Shown in pieces: positions 37,041-46,356 of a DNA stretch of 64,000 nt. The notes below the pieces were generated by a model that had not been told where the DNA came from, did not search any database, and worked only from the letters and a program-made list of their open reading frames with translations. The DNA comes from Priestia megaterium. GTDB taxonomy: Bacteria > Bacillota > Bacilli > Bacillales > Bacillaceae_H. The position numbers and the translations under genes were made by a program. How positions within the stretch are numbered: the stretch's first letter is position 1; each line of letters begins with the position of its first letter. Where the stretch lies: positions 4,555,501 through 4,619,500 of the forward strand of contig NZ_CP023317.1 in the NCBI RefSeq assembly GCF_009497655.1, written 5' to 3'.

Positions 37041-37844
37041 CTACTGTGCTTGAATGTCGTTGACGAGCAACATCCGAAGATATTCAAGCCAGTAATTCAT
37101 TTCAGAATGTTCATTTTTCGAACGATGCCATTCAATGAATAAAATGGTTTGACTTATCACATACCACTTCATTCTCTTTTTCAAGTTCTCAGTTAGTTCA
37201 ACCCCATAATGATCAAGCCATTCTTCCCACTGAGATGGATTGATGTACCAATAAAGCAATAAACCTAAATCAATAGCAGGATCTGCAATCATCGCTCCGT
37301 CCCAATCGATTAAATATAGCTGCGTATTCTCTCCAAGCATCCAGTTATTGTGGTTCACATCACAGTGACATACCACATATTTATCTGTCTGAATGGAAGG
37401 AAGCTCTGCTTGTAAATAGCTGATTCCCTGCTCTACAATACTCTCTTTTTGAAGTCGCTCGTCCACGTTCTCTAGAATATCGGCTAGCACGTCTTCGGGA
37501 AGAAGCGGTGTTTTCCCTAACCTTTTCAACATATCTAATAACTCGTTTGAATGATGAATTTTACTAAGCAATTCTGTCACTCGACTCGAATTCATATCTT
37601 TTGGTTTTAATTCTCGACCATCTAGCCAGTGCTGAGCTGTGATCACATCTCCATTTTCCATTCGTCTTGTCCACACGAGCTTCGGTACAATTCCTTCAGC
37701 TGACAATACTGCTAAAAAAGGTGATGAATTACGCTTTAAAAAAAGCTTTCGGTCTTGAAATTTTGCAAAATAAGCTTCTCCTGTCGCTCCGCCAGCAGGA
37801 GTAATTTCCCATTCGCTTCCTAATATATCTTCCAACCAATTCAC
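37041..37844 (-). CDS. ytmP: phosphotransferase YtmP (choline/aminoglycoside kinase fold)
   Basis: A protein kinase-like fold enzyme of the APH/choline-kinase group. It has GGATGEAYFAKF near the N terminus, a lysine in RKLFLKRN, the catalytic loop CHCDVNHNNWML and the metal-binding LIDWDGA. Substrate unknown. The frame is open to 37883. I place the start at GTG 37842-37844 (267 residues), because the B. subtilis protein begins MNWL and this gives an equivalent VNWLEDILG; the ribosome site there is weak, so the start is uncertain. Confidence 0.85.
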   Translation of the reverse strand: MNWLEDILGSEWEITPAGGATGEAYFAKFQDRKLFLKRNSSPFLAVLSAEGIVPKLVWTRRMENGDVITAQHWLDGRELKPKDMNSSRVTELLSKIHHSNELLDMLKRLGKTPLLPEDVLADILENVDERLQKESIVEQGISYLQAELPSIQTDKYVVCHCDVNHNNWMLGENTQLYLIDWDGAMIADPAIDLGLLLYWYINPSQWEEWLDHYGVELTENLKKRMKWYVISQTILFIEWHRSKNEHSEMNYWLEYLRMLLVNDIQAQ

Positions 37845-37931
37845 CTTCAATTTCAACACACACATTTCGTTTAAAAATTTCACTCAATAAAGCAATCTAT
37901 TAAGACATCATGACGTTATTTTCTTAGTAAA

Positions 37932-37968
37932 TAAAAAAGACGGCTATTGAGGATATGTATCAATAGCC
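37932..37968 (-). terminator. terminator of amyX
   Basis: GGCTATTGA/TCAATAGCC followed on the minus strand by a T-run (TCTTTTTTAT), about 60 bases after the amyX stop. Confidence 0.8.
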
Positions 37969-38026
37969 ATCCTTTATAAATATTATCTCCATCACACTTT
38001 TTTCGTCAAGTGGTTGAAGACAATAA

Positions 38027-40168
38027 TTACGTTTGAAATAAAATAAGAACGCTAAGCTTTGGAACATTTATAGCATTATCCTCTATAGTAGGATACCCAT
38101 TTTTATATACTTTACAATGATCAAGTGCTATTTTCCATGGTCCTTCTGGCAAAACTACTTTTTCTTCCATTAGGCCTTGATTAAAAAACACAATAATATT
38201 CTTCCACGGACCGTAAGCCAATACGTTTGATAAGCAATAGCCAATAACGGATTTCGGCGTGTTTAGAAAAGAGACATGCTGCCTAATCGCTGAAGCATCC
38301 CCCAAGCGAAATGCATCGTGCTGTTTGCGAATACGAATCAGCTCTTGAACCCAATTCACATCAGAAGAAAATTCCCTTCTTCGATTCCAATCGAGTGCAT
38401 TAATATCATCGGGTGAATTATAGCTGTTCTCTACGCCTTTTTTAGTGCGGTAAAACTCTTGACCACTATGAAGAAACGGTATGCCTTGTGAAAGAAGCAC
38501 AATAGCAGTAGCAAGGCGATGACGACTTCTACGAGTGTCTTCGTCTTCTTCTCCGTTTGAATTCGTTAACTTATCCCACAGCGTATGATTATCATGTGAT
38601 TCAACATAATTAATTGACTGTGCTGGATTTATAAATAAAGCGGGACTGTCTTCTTTATCCAGAATGCTACCCGCTATCACAGATTGCACTGCTTCTTTTT
38701 GATGAATATTCCCGCTGATAAAACCTTTTTCATACACATCGAACGTGCTTCCTTTTACAGAATCTCGAAAGCGGTCATTAAAATAGCCGATTTGAGGTGT
38801 TTGGCGGGCATTCGCCATCATTGCTTTTTGAGTGTGGGGAAGAGGCGTATTTAAATCCCAGCCTTCGCCAAACACCAAAATAGTAGAATCAATTTCATTT
38901 ATTTTTTCCCGAATGATTTTCATCGTTTCTATATCTAAAATCCCCATGAGGTCAAAACGAAAACCATCAACATCGTACTCTTTTATCCAAAATAATACTG
39001 AATCGATAATAAACTTTTGCGCCATTTTCCGTTCAGAAGCAAAATCATTTCCTACTCCCGTCCCGTTCGAAGGCATCCCAAACTCATCATGTCGAAAATA
39101 ATAGCCCGGAACAATTTTTTCAAAAGGTGATTCTTCTCGTACAAATACGTGATTATAAACTACATCTATAATAACACGGAATCCCTGTTGATGAAGCGTT
39201 GATATTAATTGCTTCACTTCAACAATACGAGTGGTGGGATTTGAAGGGTCAGCAGAGTAGCTTCCTTCCGGCACATTAAACAACAATGGATTATACCCCC
39301 AATTATAAGAAGCATGAGGATTTAATTCATCTACTCCGCCAAAGTCGTTAATAGGAAGAAATTCAAGATGGGTCACTCCTAGCTCTTTTAAATAATGGAG
39401 GCCTGTTGGTTTGCCTGGCTGACCGCTTGATTCAGTAACAGCTAGGTACGTACCTTTTTTTTCTATCCCGCTTGAAGGATGAATAGAAAAGTCTCGAACA
39501 TGCATTTCGTAAATAACGGCATCCGTTGGCTGAAGGAAAGGCGGCTTTTCATGGGGATGAACATAGGCTGTATGAAGATTTATCAGAACTCCGTATTCAC
39601 TATTTGCTGTAGCTGCAACGGCATAAGGGTCCACCGCTTCATTTGTCCGACCGTTTACATCTATTAAAAATCGATAATAATACCCTTCTTTATCTAAGGG
39701 AAGTTCCTTTTCCCATACGCCTTTTCTTTGACGAGTCATAACGTACAGTTCTTCTTCTCCGCTATTTGCATGTATTAATTTTAAAACCACTGCTGATGCA
39801 GTCGGGGCCCAGACTTTTATCATAATATGATCTGAATAAAAGGATGCACCCAAATCATTTTGATTATAATAAAATCTTTCATCAAACTCTTTTGTTCGTA
39901 TAACAGCCCCTACCTGCAACGGAACTTTCTCCCCGTGATTATCACAGATAACGTACGAATGTCCAATTTCTATGCTCTCTTCAACCTTACCTTCATATTT
40001 GATAAAACCTTCTAATTCATGTACGTTTTCAATAGAGATGGTCTCATGCATTTGTGCACCTTTAATCACAAAAAAATCAATTTGACCTTCATGATAAGAA
40101 GTTGGAACTAAAACAGTAATACGATCTATTTGATCTAAATAAGCCTGAAACTTATTATCACCAGTCAT
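38027..40168 (-). CDS. amyX: type I pullulanase
   Basis: A 713-residue debranching enzyme that cuts alpha-1,6 bonds in pullulan, amylopectin and glycogen. There is no signal peptide, so it acts inside the cell. An N-terminal extension and CBM48 (about 105-200) precede a GH13 barrel: VIYEMHVRDF, YNWGYNP, DGFRFDLMG (nucleophile Asp), FGEGWDLN (acid Glu) and YVESHDNHTLWD (third acid). Ribosome site GGAGGAG. B. subtilis AmyX has about 718 residues in the same locus. Confidence 0.95.
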   Translation of the reverse strand: MTGDNKFQAYLDQIDRITVLVPTSYHEGQIDFFVIKGAQMHETISIENVHELEGFIKYEGKVEESIEIGHSYVICDNHGEKVPLQVGAVIRTKEFDERFYYNQNDLGASFYSDHIMIKVWAPTASAVVLKLIHANSGEEELYVMTRQRKGVWEKELPLDKEGYYYRFLIDVNGRTNEAVDPYAVAATANSEYGVLINLHTAYVHPHEKPPFLQPTDAVIYEMHVRDFSIHPSSGIEKKGTYLAVTESSGQPGKPTGLHYLKELGVTHLEFLPINDFGGVDELNPHASYNWGYNPLLFNVPEGSYSADPSNPTTRIVEVKQLISTLHQQGFRVIIDVVYNHVFVREESPFEKIVPGYYFRHDEFGMPSNGTGVGNDFASERKMAQKFIIDSVLFWIKEYDVDGFRFDLMGILDIETMKIIREKINEIDSTILVFGEGWDLNTPLPHTQKAMMANARQTPQIGYFNDRFRDSVKGSTFDVYEKGFISGNIHQKEAVQSVIAGSILDKEDSPALFINPAQSINYVESHDNHTLWDKLTNSNGEEDEDTRRSRHRLATAIVLLSQGIPFLHSGQEFYRTKKGVENSYNSPDDINALDWNRRREFSSDVNWVQELIRIRKQHDAFRLGDASAIRQHVSFLNTPKSVIGYCLSNVLAYGPWKNIIVFFNQGLMEEKVVLPEGPWKIALDHCKVYKNGYPTIEDNAINVPKLSVLILFQT

Positions 40169-40229
40169 CCTTTTCTCCTCCTTATGCCAATTACCTCTTT
40201 AGTAGCATTATATGTAGCAAACGCAAAAA

Positions 40230-40243
40230 CGAAAGCACTTTCA
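40230..40243. promoter_or_regulatory. weak cre-like site upstream of amyX
   Basis: Minus-strand TGAAAGTGCTTTCG matches 12 of 14 cre positions, but the central CG is broken (TG). It lies 62 bases before the amyX start. Suggestive only. Confidence 0.3.
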
Positions 40244-40260
40244 TAGCATGAATGTTCGGA

Positions 40261-41187
40261 TTATTCACCTGCTTCGAATTCCCGGTCAAAATAAATACTC
40301 TGGCTGTGTTCGAGCAGTACCTGAGCTGCTTTCATCTGTTTAAACTTTAAAGGCGCTTTAGATTTCCTAAGTTCATAAAACCATTCTTCATACTTTCTAG
40401 CATCTACAAATTCAACCTGATAAGGCTCCGCAGCGTAGTCAATGTATCCATTTCTGCTTAGTAATATTTTCTTTACGCTATGTTCAATATCGTGAGTACG
40501 ATAGATACTTCGGACAATTTGCTCCATTCGATTTAACCCAATTAACGGATTTAATATCTTTTTTTGATCTCTTCCTCTTAACTCTGTCCAAAAATTTTCT
40601 TTTGAATACTGAAAAACAGCACTTTTATATGTTTCTATTAAACAAATACAGAGGGTTTCCGTTGGAGTAACAATAATGATATCCCCTTCTACCGGAGCTT
40701 TATTAATCAGGAAAACAGGCTTGTACATCACGAGATACGTATCAGGAAAGCGCTGAATAAAATAACGGAGAGCTTCATCATGGTAATATTTACGATCTGC
40801 TTGCGAGAACTCAAATAAAGTGGATGTAGCCCATTTCATTTGAAGATCAAATACATTTTCTAAAAACAATATTTTCAAATCTTCCGCTGTTTGTGGAAGA
40901 GTTGTAAACCTCAATAGCTCTTGATTTTCCACGCTATCGCTAGAGAACGCTTCTTCCACTTCAAGCGTTTCTTTTTTCCTTGTAAACCGCTCTTTTGCTT
41001 TTTGCAAAAATGAACGTTGAGCTTTTGTTTCTTCTTTTACAGGAGGGCCATGTAATAGCCCTTGTTCAAACAATTGCTTTGCTTTCTTCCAATTATGTTT
41101 TTTTAAATGATTAAACTGAGACGTGTAGTGATAAACGTCTTTTTCATAACGGGAAATATAATCTTGCACCTTAAGTAGCTGCGCCAC
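40261..41187 (-). CDS. NERD-domain-like protein (YtlQ position)
   Basis: A 308-residue cytoplasmic protein. The N-terminal half is helical and charged; the C-terminal part (about 165-245) resembles the nuclease-related NERD domain (EGDIIIVTPTETLCICLIE, then KILNPLIGLNRMEQIV). Function unknown. Position between amyX and thpR corresponds to B. subtilis ytlQ. Start is GTG at 41185-41187 with AGGGGAT upstream, a rather long spacing. Confidence 0.75.
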   Translation of the reverse strand: MAQLLKVQDYISRYEKDVYHYTSQFNHLKKHNWKKAKQLFEQGLLHGPPVKEETKAQRSFLQKAKERFTRKKETLEVEEAFSSDSVENQELLRFTTLPQTAEDLKILFLENVFDLQMKWATSTLFEFSQADRKYYHDEALRYFIQRFPDTYLVMYKPVFLINKAPVEGDIIIVTPTETLCICLIETYKSAVFQYSKENFWTELRGRDQKKILNPLIGLNRMEQIVRSIYRTHDIEHSVKKILLSRNGYIDYAAEPYQVEFVDARKYEEWFYELRKSKAPLKFKQMKAAQVLLEHSQSIYFDREFEAGE

Positions 41188-41206
41188 GTTTACATCAATC
41201 CCCTAA

Positions 41207-41305
41207 TTAAAATTCCTCTAACACTTGGTTCACCGATTGTTTCTCTATTATCATCGGCGTTTTCTTTCCTTTAATAAGAGTGATCTTTAAATAACCTCTC
41301 TCCAT
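41207..41305 (-). CDS. possible 32-residue small protein between thpR and the NERD gene
   Basis: On the minus strand an ATG at 41303-41305 opens a 32-codon frame ending TAA at 41207-41209. The translation (MERGYLKITLIKGKKTPMII...) has a natural composition, and the frame stays open upstream in a different frame from thpR (…AVTVAYEHTS). No ribosome site stands before the ATG. It could be a small gene or the remnant of a longer thpR tail. Confidence 0.3.
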   Translation of the reverse strand: MERGYLKITLIKGKKTPMIIEKQSVNQVLEEF

Positions 41306-41322
41306 GCTTGTATGTTCATATG

Positions 41323-41877
41323 CTACTGTGACTGCAATGAAAAAGATAGTATTTTTTTATATTTAGGTTTGCTAGCAGGATGAACTTCAAAAAGGGCAAA
41401 TGAACTTACTTGAAACTGTTCTTCAACCGACGTTTGCTTTAACTGCTCTTCCGAAAGCCCGGCTTCCCCTCCCCACTTCTTTGCAATCGTAATATGGGGA
41501 CGATAAGGACGTTTTTCGTATAAGCCGCTTAGGTCTCCCCATACAGCTTGTATATCCCTTTGTAGATTCACAAGCTTATCATTTGGCTTAAGGCTTACAT
41601 AAAGCACTCTAGGCTTGTTATACGCACCGAACACATCGTACTGAACGGTCTGCAGTGAAAAACTTGAATGACGGGAGGCTACTTCTTTTAAGCGGTTAAT
41701 CAGCTTTTCCTTTTTGTTATCTACAAATCCTAAGAATTGTAGTGTTATATGATAATCGTCAGGGTATGTCCATTGTTTAAAAGGAAAAGGTGTTAATTCT
41801 TTTGCCCAATTTTCTGCCTGATATGCAATGGAGACTGGCACGTTGATTCCAATAAAATAGTGTTGATCACTTTTCAT
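41323..41877 (-). CDS. thpR: RNA 2',3'-cyclic phosphodiesterase (2'-5' RNA ligase family)
   Basis: A 184-residue 2H phosphoesterase. The two HxT motifs that give the family its name are seen in DDYHITLQFLG (about residue 46) and RPHITIAKKW (about residue 129). It opens 2',3'-cyclic phosphates on RNA ends. The frame runs to 41964, but AAAAGGAGGGA precedes the ATG at 41875-41877. B. subtilis YtlP is the counterpart. Confidence 0.9.
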   Translation of the reverse strand: MKSDQHYFIGINVPVSIAYQAENWAKELTPFPFKQWTYPDDYHITLQFLGFVDNKKEKLINRLKEVASRHSSFSLQTVQYDVFGAYNKPRVLYVSLKPNDKLVNLQRDIQAVWGDLSGLYEKRPYRPHITIAKKWGGEAGLSEEQLKQTSVEEQFQVSSFALFEVHPASKPKYKKILSFSLQSQ

Positions 41878-42066
41878 CAAATCCCTCCTTTTCTTTTCAT
41901 TATCTTTCCCCAATTTGTCATGTTCAAAAAGAGCTAGATTTATTTTAAAGGTTTTCTGGATCAAATAGAGAGGTTTTTCTGAAAATTTGTCATGTGCTTA
42001 AAAAATAAGAAATTGTGTTATCATAGAAATAATACAGAGAATTTTTATAAGAAAAGGATGAGAAAA

Positions 42067-42999
42067 ATGAAAGTTGTTAACAATATGGCTGATTTGATTG
42101 GCGAGACACCTCTTGTTAAATTGAATCGTCTTCAACCAGCAGATGGAGCATCCGTTTACTTAAAACTAGAATTTTTTAATCCGAGCCGTAGTGTAAAAGA
42201 CCGTGCTGCTTTTAATATGATCGTGGAAGCTGAAAAAGCAGGCTTGCTCAATGAAAATTCCACCATTATTGAACCAACGAGCGGAAATACAGGTATTGGC
42301 TTAGCTATGAATGCAGCAGCAAGAGGGTATCGTTCTATTTTAGTCATGCCCGATACGATGACTCAAGAACGAATTAACTTGTTAAAAGCATATGGTGCTG
42401 AAGTTGTTCTAACACCTGGCGATGAAAAAATGCCTGGCGCAATCCGTAAGGCAGAAGAGCTTACAAAAGAAATTCCAAATGCATTTATGCCCATGCAGTT
42501 TGAAAATAATGCAAACCCTGACGCACATCGAAAAACGACTGCTAAGGAAATTATTGAGGCAATGAACGATTTAGGAAAAGACCTATCTGCTTTTGTTGCT
42601 ACTGCTGGAACAGGCGGAACGATCACGGGCACAGGTGAAGTCCTAAGAGAAAACTACCCAAATATGACCGTTCATGTTGTGGAACCAGCTGGGTCTCCTG
42701 TATTATCTGGAGGAAGACCTGGAAAGCACAAGCTTGTAGGAACAAGCCCTGGATTTATTCCTGATACGCTTAACATAGAGGTTTACGACGAAATTTTAAA
42801 AATTAAAGATGAACAAGCCTACGATATTACGCGACGCCTAGCTTCTGAAGAAGGGATTTTAGTCGGTCCTTCATCTGGCGCTGCGTGCTATGCTGCTATC
42901 GAGGTAGCCAAAAAATTATCTCCTGATCAAGTGGTCGTATGTATTGCTTGCGATACAGGTGAACGTTATTTATCAAGCGACCTATTCTCATATGAATAA
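42067..42999 (+). CDS. cysM: cysteine synthase (O-acetylserine sulfhydrylase)
   Basis: A 310-residue PLP enzyme that makes cysteine from O-acetylserine and sulfide. The PLP lysine is in NPSRSVKDRAA (about residue 45), the substrate loop is EPTSGNTGIGLA, and the phosphate-binding loop is ATAGTGGTITG. The frame is open from 41992, but AAAAGGATGAG is placed for ATG 42067. It corresponds to B. subtilis ytkP/cysM. The stop is directly followed by repeat element A. Confidence 0.94.
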   Translation: MKVVNNMADLIGETPLVKLNRLQPADGASVYLKLEFFNPSRSVKDRAAFNMIVEAEKAGLLNENSTIIEPTSGNTGIGLAMNAAARGYRSILVMPDTMTQERINLLKAYGAEVVLTPGDEKMPGAIRKAEELTKEIPNAFMPMQFENNANPDAHRKTTAKEIIEAMNDLGKDLSAFVATAGTGGTITGTGEVLRENYPNMTVHVVEPAGSPVLSGGRPGKHKLVGTSPGFIPDTLNIEVYDEILKIKDEQAYDITRRLASEEGILVGPSSGAACYAAIEVAKKLSPDQVVVCIACDTGERYLSSDLFSYE

Positions 43000-43000
43000 T

Positions 43001-43333
43001 AAAGAGGCTGGAACAAAAGGATTTTAGCCCAAATGAAAAACGAACCATGAATCAACATGTTTGATTCATGGTTCGTTTTTTTGTGATGGTGAATGTAGGT
43101 TCATCGGTTTCGTTACTTCTAGCAGTTGATTGGAGGGCAAGGCGAAGACTCCTGCGGGAAAAGCAGAACAGGTGAGACCCCGCAGGAGCCCAGGCGACGA
43201 GGAGACTCAGCGGCCGCCTGCGGAAAGCGAAGCCTTGCATGGAAATCAACTGCGGTGTCACAAACAGTCCAGCTCATGTATCCTAGTTATTCACCTTTAA
43301 ATTGGATTCGTTTCGTTATGTCTCAACCTCTTT
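43001..43333 (+). repeat. repeat element A: 333-base element with terminal inverted repeats and GC-rich core
   Basis: It fills the whole gap between the cysM stop and the pepV stop. The ends AAAGAGGCTGGAACAAAA (43001-43018) and the complement of TTATGTCTCAACCTCTTT (43316-43333) are imperfect inverted repeats (14 of 18). After the left end is a long perfect stem-loop (AAAAACGAACCATGAATCA, 43034-43080). The centre (43122-43253) is GC-rich and bounded by GCAGTTGATT/AATCAACTGC and GCAAGGC/GCCTTGC. I recognise this core (CTCCTGCGGG, GAGACCCCGCAGGAG) as a dispersed Bacillales repeat. Related copy at 53291-53525. Confidence 0.85.
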
Positions 43334-44737
43334 TTATTTAGCCAATTCGTAAATAGCCTGTGCATAAATAGCTGTTGCACGAAGCAAATCTTCAATTACC
43401 ATGTACTCGTCTTTTTCGTGCGCTACTTCTTCACGGCCTGGGAAAAGAGGTCCAAATGCCACACCCGCTTCTAATGCTCTGGCATATGTTCCTCCTCCAA
43501 TTGAAATAAGCGTAGGTTCTTCATTTGTTTGTTCTTGGTAAACCTTTTGAAGCGTTTGAATAAGCTCATGTTTTTGATTGACGTGATGTGGTTTAGAATC
43601 TGTAAAATGTTTGATAGTCATTTGATAAGATTCACTTTTTTCTTTAATCGTATCAATAATATCGTCAATATGAGCTGATACAGGATAGCGAATATTTAAG
43701 CCAAAGTGCCCCGCTTCTTCTTGATTATAAGACATGATTCCCACATTTATCGTTAAATCACCCGTGACCTCATCTTTGCGATTTAAGCCCATTTTTTCTC
43801 CTAGTGCATCTTGGACTAAATACGCATTTGCATAACCTACAAACTGATTAGCTTGTTCATCAAGTTCTAATGTGTGTAAAAAGCGAAGAAGTGTAAGCCC
43901 AGCATTTTTCCCTTTATCAGGCACGCTTCCATGTGCTGAAACTCCTTCTAGAGTAAGTGTATACGCACCGCTCTTTTCGGTTATTGAACCTTTTAAAGAT
44001 TTATCTTTTAAAAATTGATCATATTTATTTTTAATATCCGTTTCACTATGGAATTCAAGAACAGCTGTTGCAAGATCAGGAACCATATTGTAGCGTCGCC
44101 CAGAGACAAATGATGTAAGCTGGACGCTTCCCTTTGTTCCTTCAATGGGCTGCTGGCGAATTTCTACATCTGTAATGCCTTTTTCAGCATAAATGATAGG
44201 AAAATCCGCATCCGGCGCAAATCCCATCGTTGGCATCTCTTCATGATTGAAGTAGTGGTCCACACATCTCCAGTCACTTTCTTCATCCGTTCCAATAATC
44301 ATTCGAACCCGCTTAGATAGAGGAAGCCCTAAATCTTTCACAATTTTCATCGCATAATAAGCAGCCATCGTCGGGCCCTTATCGTCGATTGCTCCTCTAG
44401 CAAAAATTTTCCCGTCTTTTATTTCACCGCCGTATGGATCAACCGACCACCCGTCTCCTTCAGGAACGACGTCTACGTGACACAAAATGCCAAGAAGGTC
44501 TTTTCCTTCTCCCGCTTCAATATGACCTGCATATCCGTCTACGTTCTTGACGGAAAACCCGTCATTTTTTCCTTTGTTTAAAAGAAAGTGAAGCGCTTGA
44601 GCAACTCCAGGTCCAAATGGCTCTTCTTTTTTTTCTGTGCTTGTCAAAACACTTTTAATTTGCAAAAAACGCTGCGTCTCAGCTAGAATTTCAGCTTCTC
44701 TTTTTTGCACTTCCTCTTTCCAATTAATTGCTGTCAT
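43334..44737 (-). CDS. pepV: dipeptidase PepV, M20 family
   Basis: A 467-residue Zn dipeptidase of family M20. Metal and catalytic motifs: [39 protein letters not shown] and [11 protein letters not shown]. It releases amino acids from dipeptides in the cytoplasm. B. subtilis YtjP is the counterpart (about 463). AAAGGAGGC precedes the ATG. The stop codon touches the right end of repeat element A. Confidence 0.94.
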   Translation of the reverse strand: MTAINWKEEVQKREAEILAETQRFLQIKSVLTSTEKKEEPFGPGVAQALHFLLNKGKNDGFSVKNVDGYAGHIEAGEGKDLLGILCHVDVVPEGDGWSVDPYGGEIKDGKIFARGAIDDKGPTMAAYYAMKIVKDLGLPLSKRVRMIIGTDEESDWRCVDHYFNHEEMPTMGFAPDADFPIIYAEKGITDVEIRQQPIEGTKGSVQLTSFVSGRRYNMVPDLATAVLEFHSETDIKNKYDQFLKDKSLKGSITEKSGAYTLTLEGVSAHGSVPDKGKNAGLTLLRFLHTLELDEQANQFVGYANAYLVQDALGEKMGLNRKDEVTGDLTINVGIMSYNQEEAGHFGLNIRYPVSAHIDDIIDTIKEKSESYQMTIKHFTDSKPHHVNQKHELIQTLQKVYQEQTNEEPTLISIGGGTYARALEAGVAFGPLFPGREEVAHEKDEYMVIEDLLRATAIYAQAIYELAK

Positions 44738-45145
44738 CTGTGTGCCTCCTTTGCCTGCTTTTACAGATTGTATCTATCATTACTATTGGTAAATTTAACT
44801 TTATCATACCTTTATATAGAAAGAAATAATTGTCTCTTTCCTTTCATATCAAAGGTTTACAGAGTCAAAATTCCGGGAAATAATTTGTAGGCACAATCGA
44901 TAAAAACGGATTCTATTTGTTTATTGTTTACATATACTATAAAAAATGTGCAAATAGAGGAAGGAGATGTTACGAAAGGATTACATATTTATATCATTTT
45001 TTGTAAATATTGTGTTAATTTGCGTTTTCTCTTTTATTTTTCTGTCGATTTTGTGTACAATAAGGATAAGGACTGAAATAGTGCTTGACATCTCAGAGTT
45101 ATAAAGAAGTTGTGCCTTACGAAAAACGAATAAGGAAGTGGTTTT
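44738..45145. other. 408-base divergent region pepV-ytzE
   Basis: It is very A/T-rich and must hold both promoters. TTGTTTACATATACTATAAA (44924-44943) and TACAAT near 45056 look like promoter parts, but no pair is well spaced. I see no gene or strong hairpin. Confidence 0.5.
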
Positions 45146-45367
45146 TTGAAACCTTCAACTAATCGAATGCTAACTCGTATCAAATCGGTCTATATGTTCA
45201 TTTGTAAAAATGGAACAGTTACAACGCAAGAGCTCGTAGACGAATTTGGTATTACACCAAGAACCATTCAGCGTGACTTGAATGTGTTAGCATATAATGA
45301 TTTAGTTCGCAGCCCAAGTCGCGGTACATGGACGACTACGCAAAAGAAGGTCAAGATGTCATCCTAG
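45146..45367 (+). CDS. ytzE: DeoR-type small HTH regulator YtzE
   Basis: A 73-residue protein that is essentially one DeoR-family winged helix-turn-helix (VTTQELVDEFGITPRTIQRD, residues 26-45), without a sensor domain. The start is TTG at 45146 with AAGGAAGTGG upstream. Near-identical to the B. subtilis protein. Targets unknown. Confidence 0.9.
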   Translation: MKPSTNRMLTRIKSVYMFICKNGTVTTQELVDEFGITPRTIQRDLNVLAYNDLVRSPSRGTWTTTQKKVKMSS

Positions 45368-45540
45368 TAAGTTTATTTCAAGGGTAGTAAGTGATTTATA
45401 TATAGAGATAAAATTCTACGCAGTAGAAAGTCAAGACTTGGACGAGTGCATAGTCCCCCGCTCCATTTGCACGTCAAGCAGAGTTGGTACTCGTTTAAGT
45501 GCTTTAACGTGAAATGTTTCACTTGTCGAATAAAGTGGAC

Positions 45541-45576
45541 AAAAAAAGGAACCATTTTAGACTTAGGTTCCTTTTT
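45541..45576 (-). terminator. terminator of rsuA
   Basis: AAAAAAAGGAACC pairs with GGTTCCTTTTT across a 12-base loop, 14 bases after the rsuA stop. Confidence 0.8.
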
Positions 45577-45589
45577 CTTTCGCCTCTTC

Positions 45590-46306
45590 TTAGGCATTTG
45601 ATTTTTGTAATAAAGCTAGTTCTTCTTCCGTTAACTCCCTGTACTCTCCTAAATCTAACGACTCGTCTAATAGCAAAGCTCCCATAGATAAACGTTTTAA
45701 ATACGTTACTTTTTTTCCTCTTGCTTCAAACATACGCTTCACTTGATGAAATTTCCCTTCAACGATCGTTAATTCAATTTCTGATTCCACACCGCTTGTT
45801 AGTACCTTTAACTCTGCTGATTTTGTTACGTATCCATCATCAAGAGTGACACCCTGTCTAAATGCTTCAGCATCTTCTTCAGTCACCGGCGCATTAATTT
45901 TTGCAAAATACGTTTTAGGAACGTGCTTTTTAGGAGATAGCAGCTGATGTGCAAGCTGACCATCATTTGTCAGCAGCAAGAGCCCTTCTGTATCTTTGTC
46001 TAAACGCCCTACCGGAAATGGGTCATACACAGCATCGTCAATTTCCAATAAGTCCAAAACTGTTTCATGAAGAGAATCTTCCGTCGCTGATATGACACCT
46101 TGCGGCTTATGCAGCATAAAGTAAACAAATTCTCGGTAAGAAACGGCTTCGCCATGCACAGTTATTTCTTGTTCATCTGGATTAACATGTACCTTAGCAT
46201 CTTTAACCGCTGTACCGTCTACCTTAACAGCTCCAGTCTTTAAAAGACCTTTAACTTCTTTTCGGCTTCCGTACCCAATGGTAGAAAGCAATTTATCCAA
46301 ACGCAT
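45590..46306 (-). CDS. rsuA: 16S rRNA pseudouridine synthase RsuA
   Basis: A 238-residue enzyme of the RsuA/RluB group, with an N-terminal S4 RNA-binding domain (about 1-60, MRLDKLLSTIGYGSRKE) and the catalytic motif GRLDKDTEGLLLLTND (catalytic Asp). Members isomerise U516 of 16S rRNA. In B. subtilis the gene is ytzG/rsuA beside ytgP. AAAGGAGG precedes the ATG. Confidence 0.92.
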   Translation of the reverse strand: MRLDKLLSTIGYGSRKEVKGLLKTGAVKVDGTAVKDAKVHVNPDEQEITVHGEAVSYREFVYFMLHKPQGVISATEDSLHETVLDLLEIDDAVYDPFPVGRLDKDTEGLLLLTNDGQLAHQLLSPKKHVPKTYFAKINAPVTEEDAEAFRQGVTLDDGYVTKSAELKVLTSGVESEIELTIVEGKFHQVKRMFEARGKKVTYLKRLSMGALLLDESLDLGEYRELTEEELALLQKSNA

Positions 46307-46356
46307 GTAATATCCTCCTTTTTTTGAAAAGAAGATGACTCTAACGAGTCATCTTC

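Noticed and set aside
40230-40243. cre upstream of amyX as a firm call
   Set aside because: The central CG is missing and there are two mismatches; kept only as a weak feature.
43052-43341. Frames of about 70 codons within repeat element A on both strands
   Set aside because: They arise from the GC-rich repeat, are not shared by element B, and lack translation signals.
45509-45522. GTGAAATGTTTCAC palindrome, at first sight like a ParB site
   Set aside because: The half-sites are in the inverse order to parS (TGTTTCACGTGAAACA), and the region is not near the origin.
45373-45597. A 74-codon minus-strand frame downstream of rsuA starting MPKKRRKKK
   Set aside because: It overlaps the rsuA terminator and the last rsuA codons, has no ribosome site, and its translation does not look like a folded protein.
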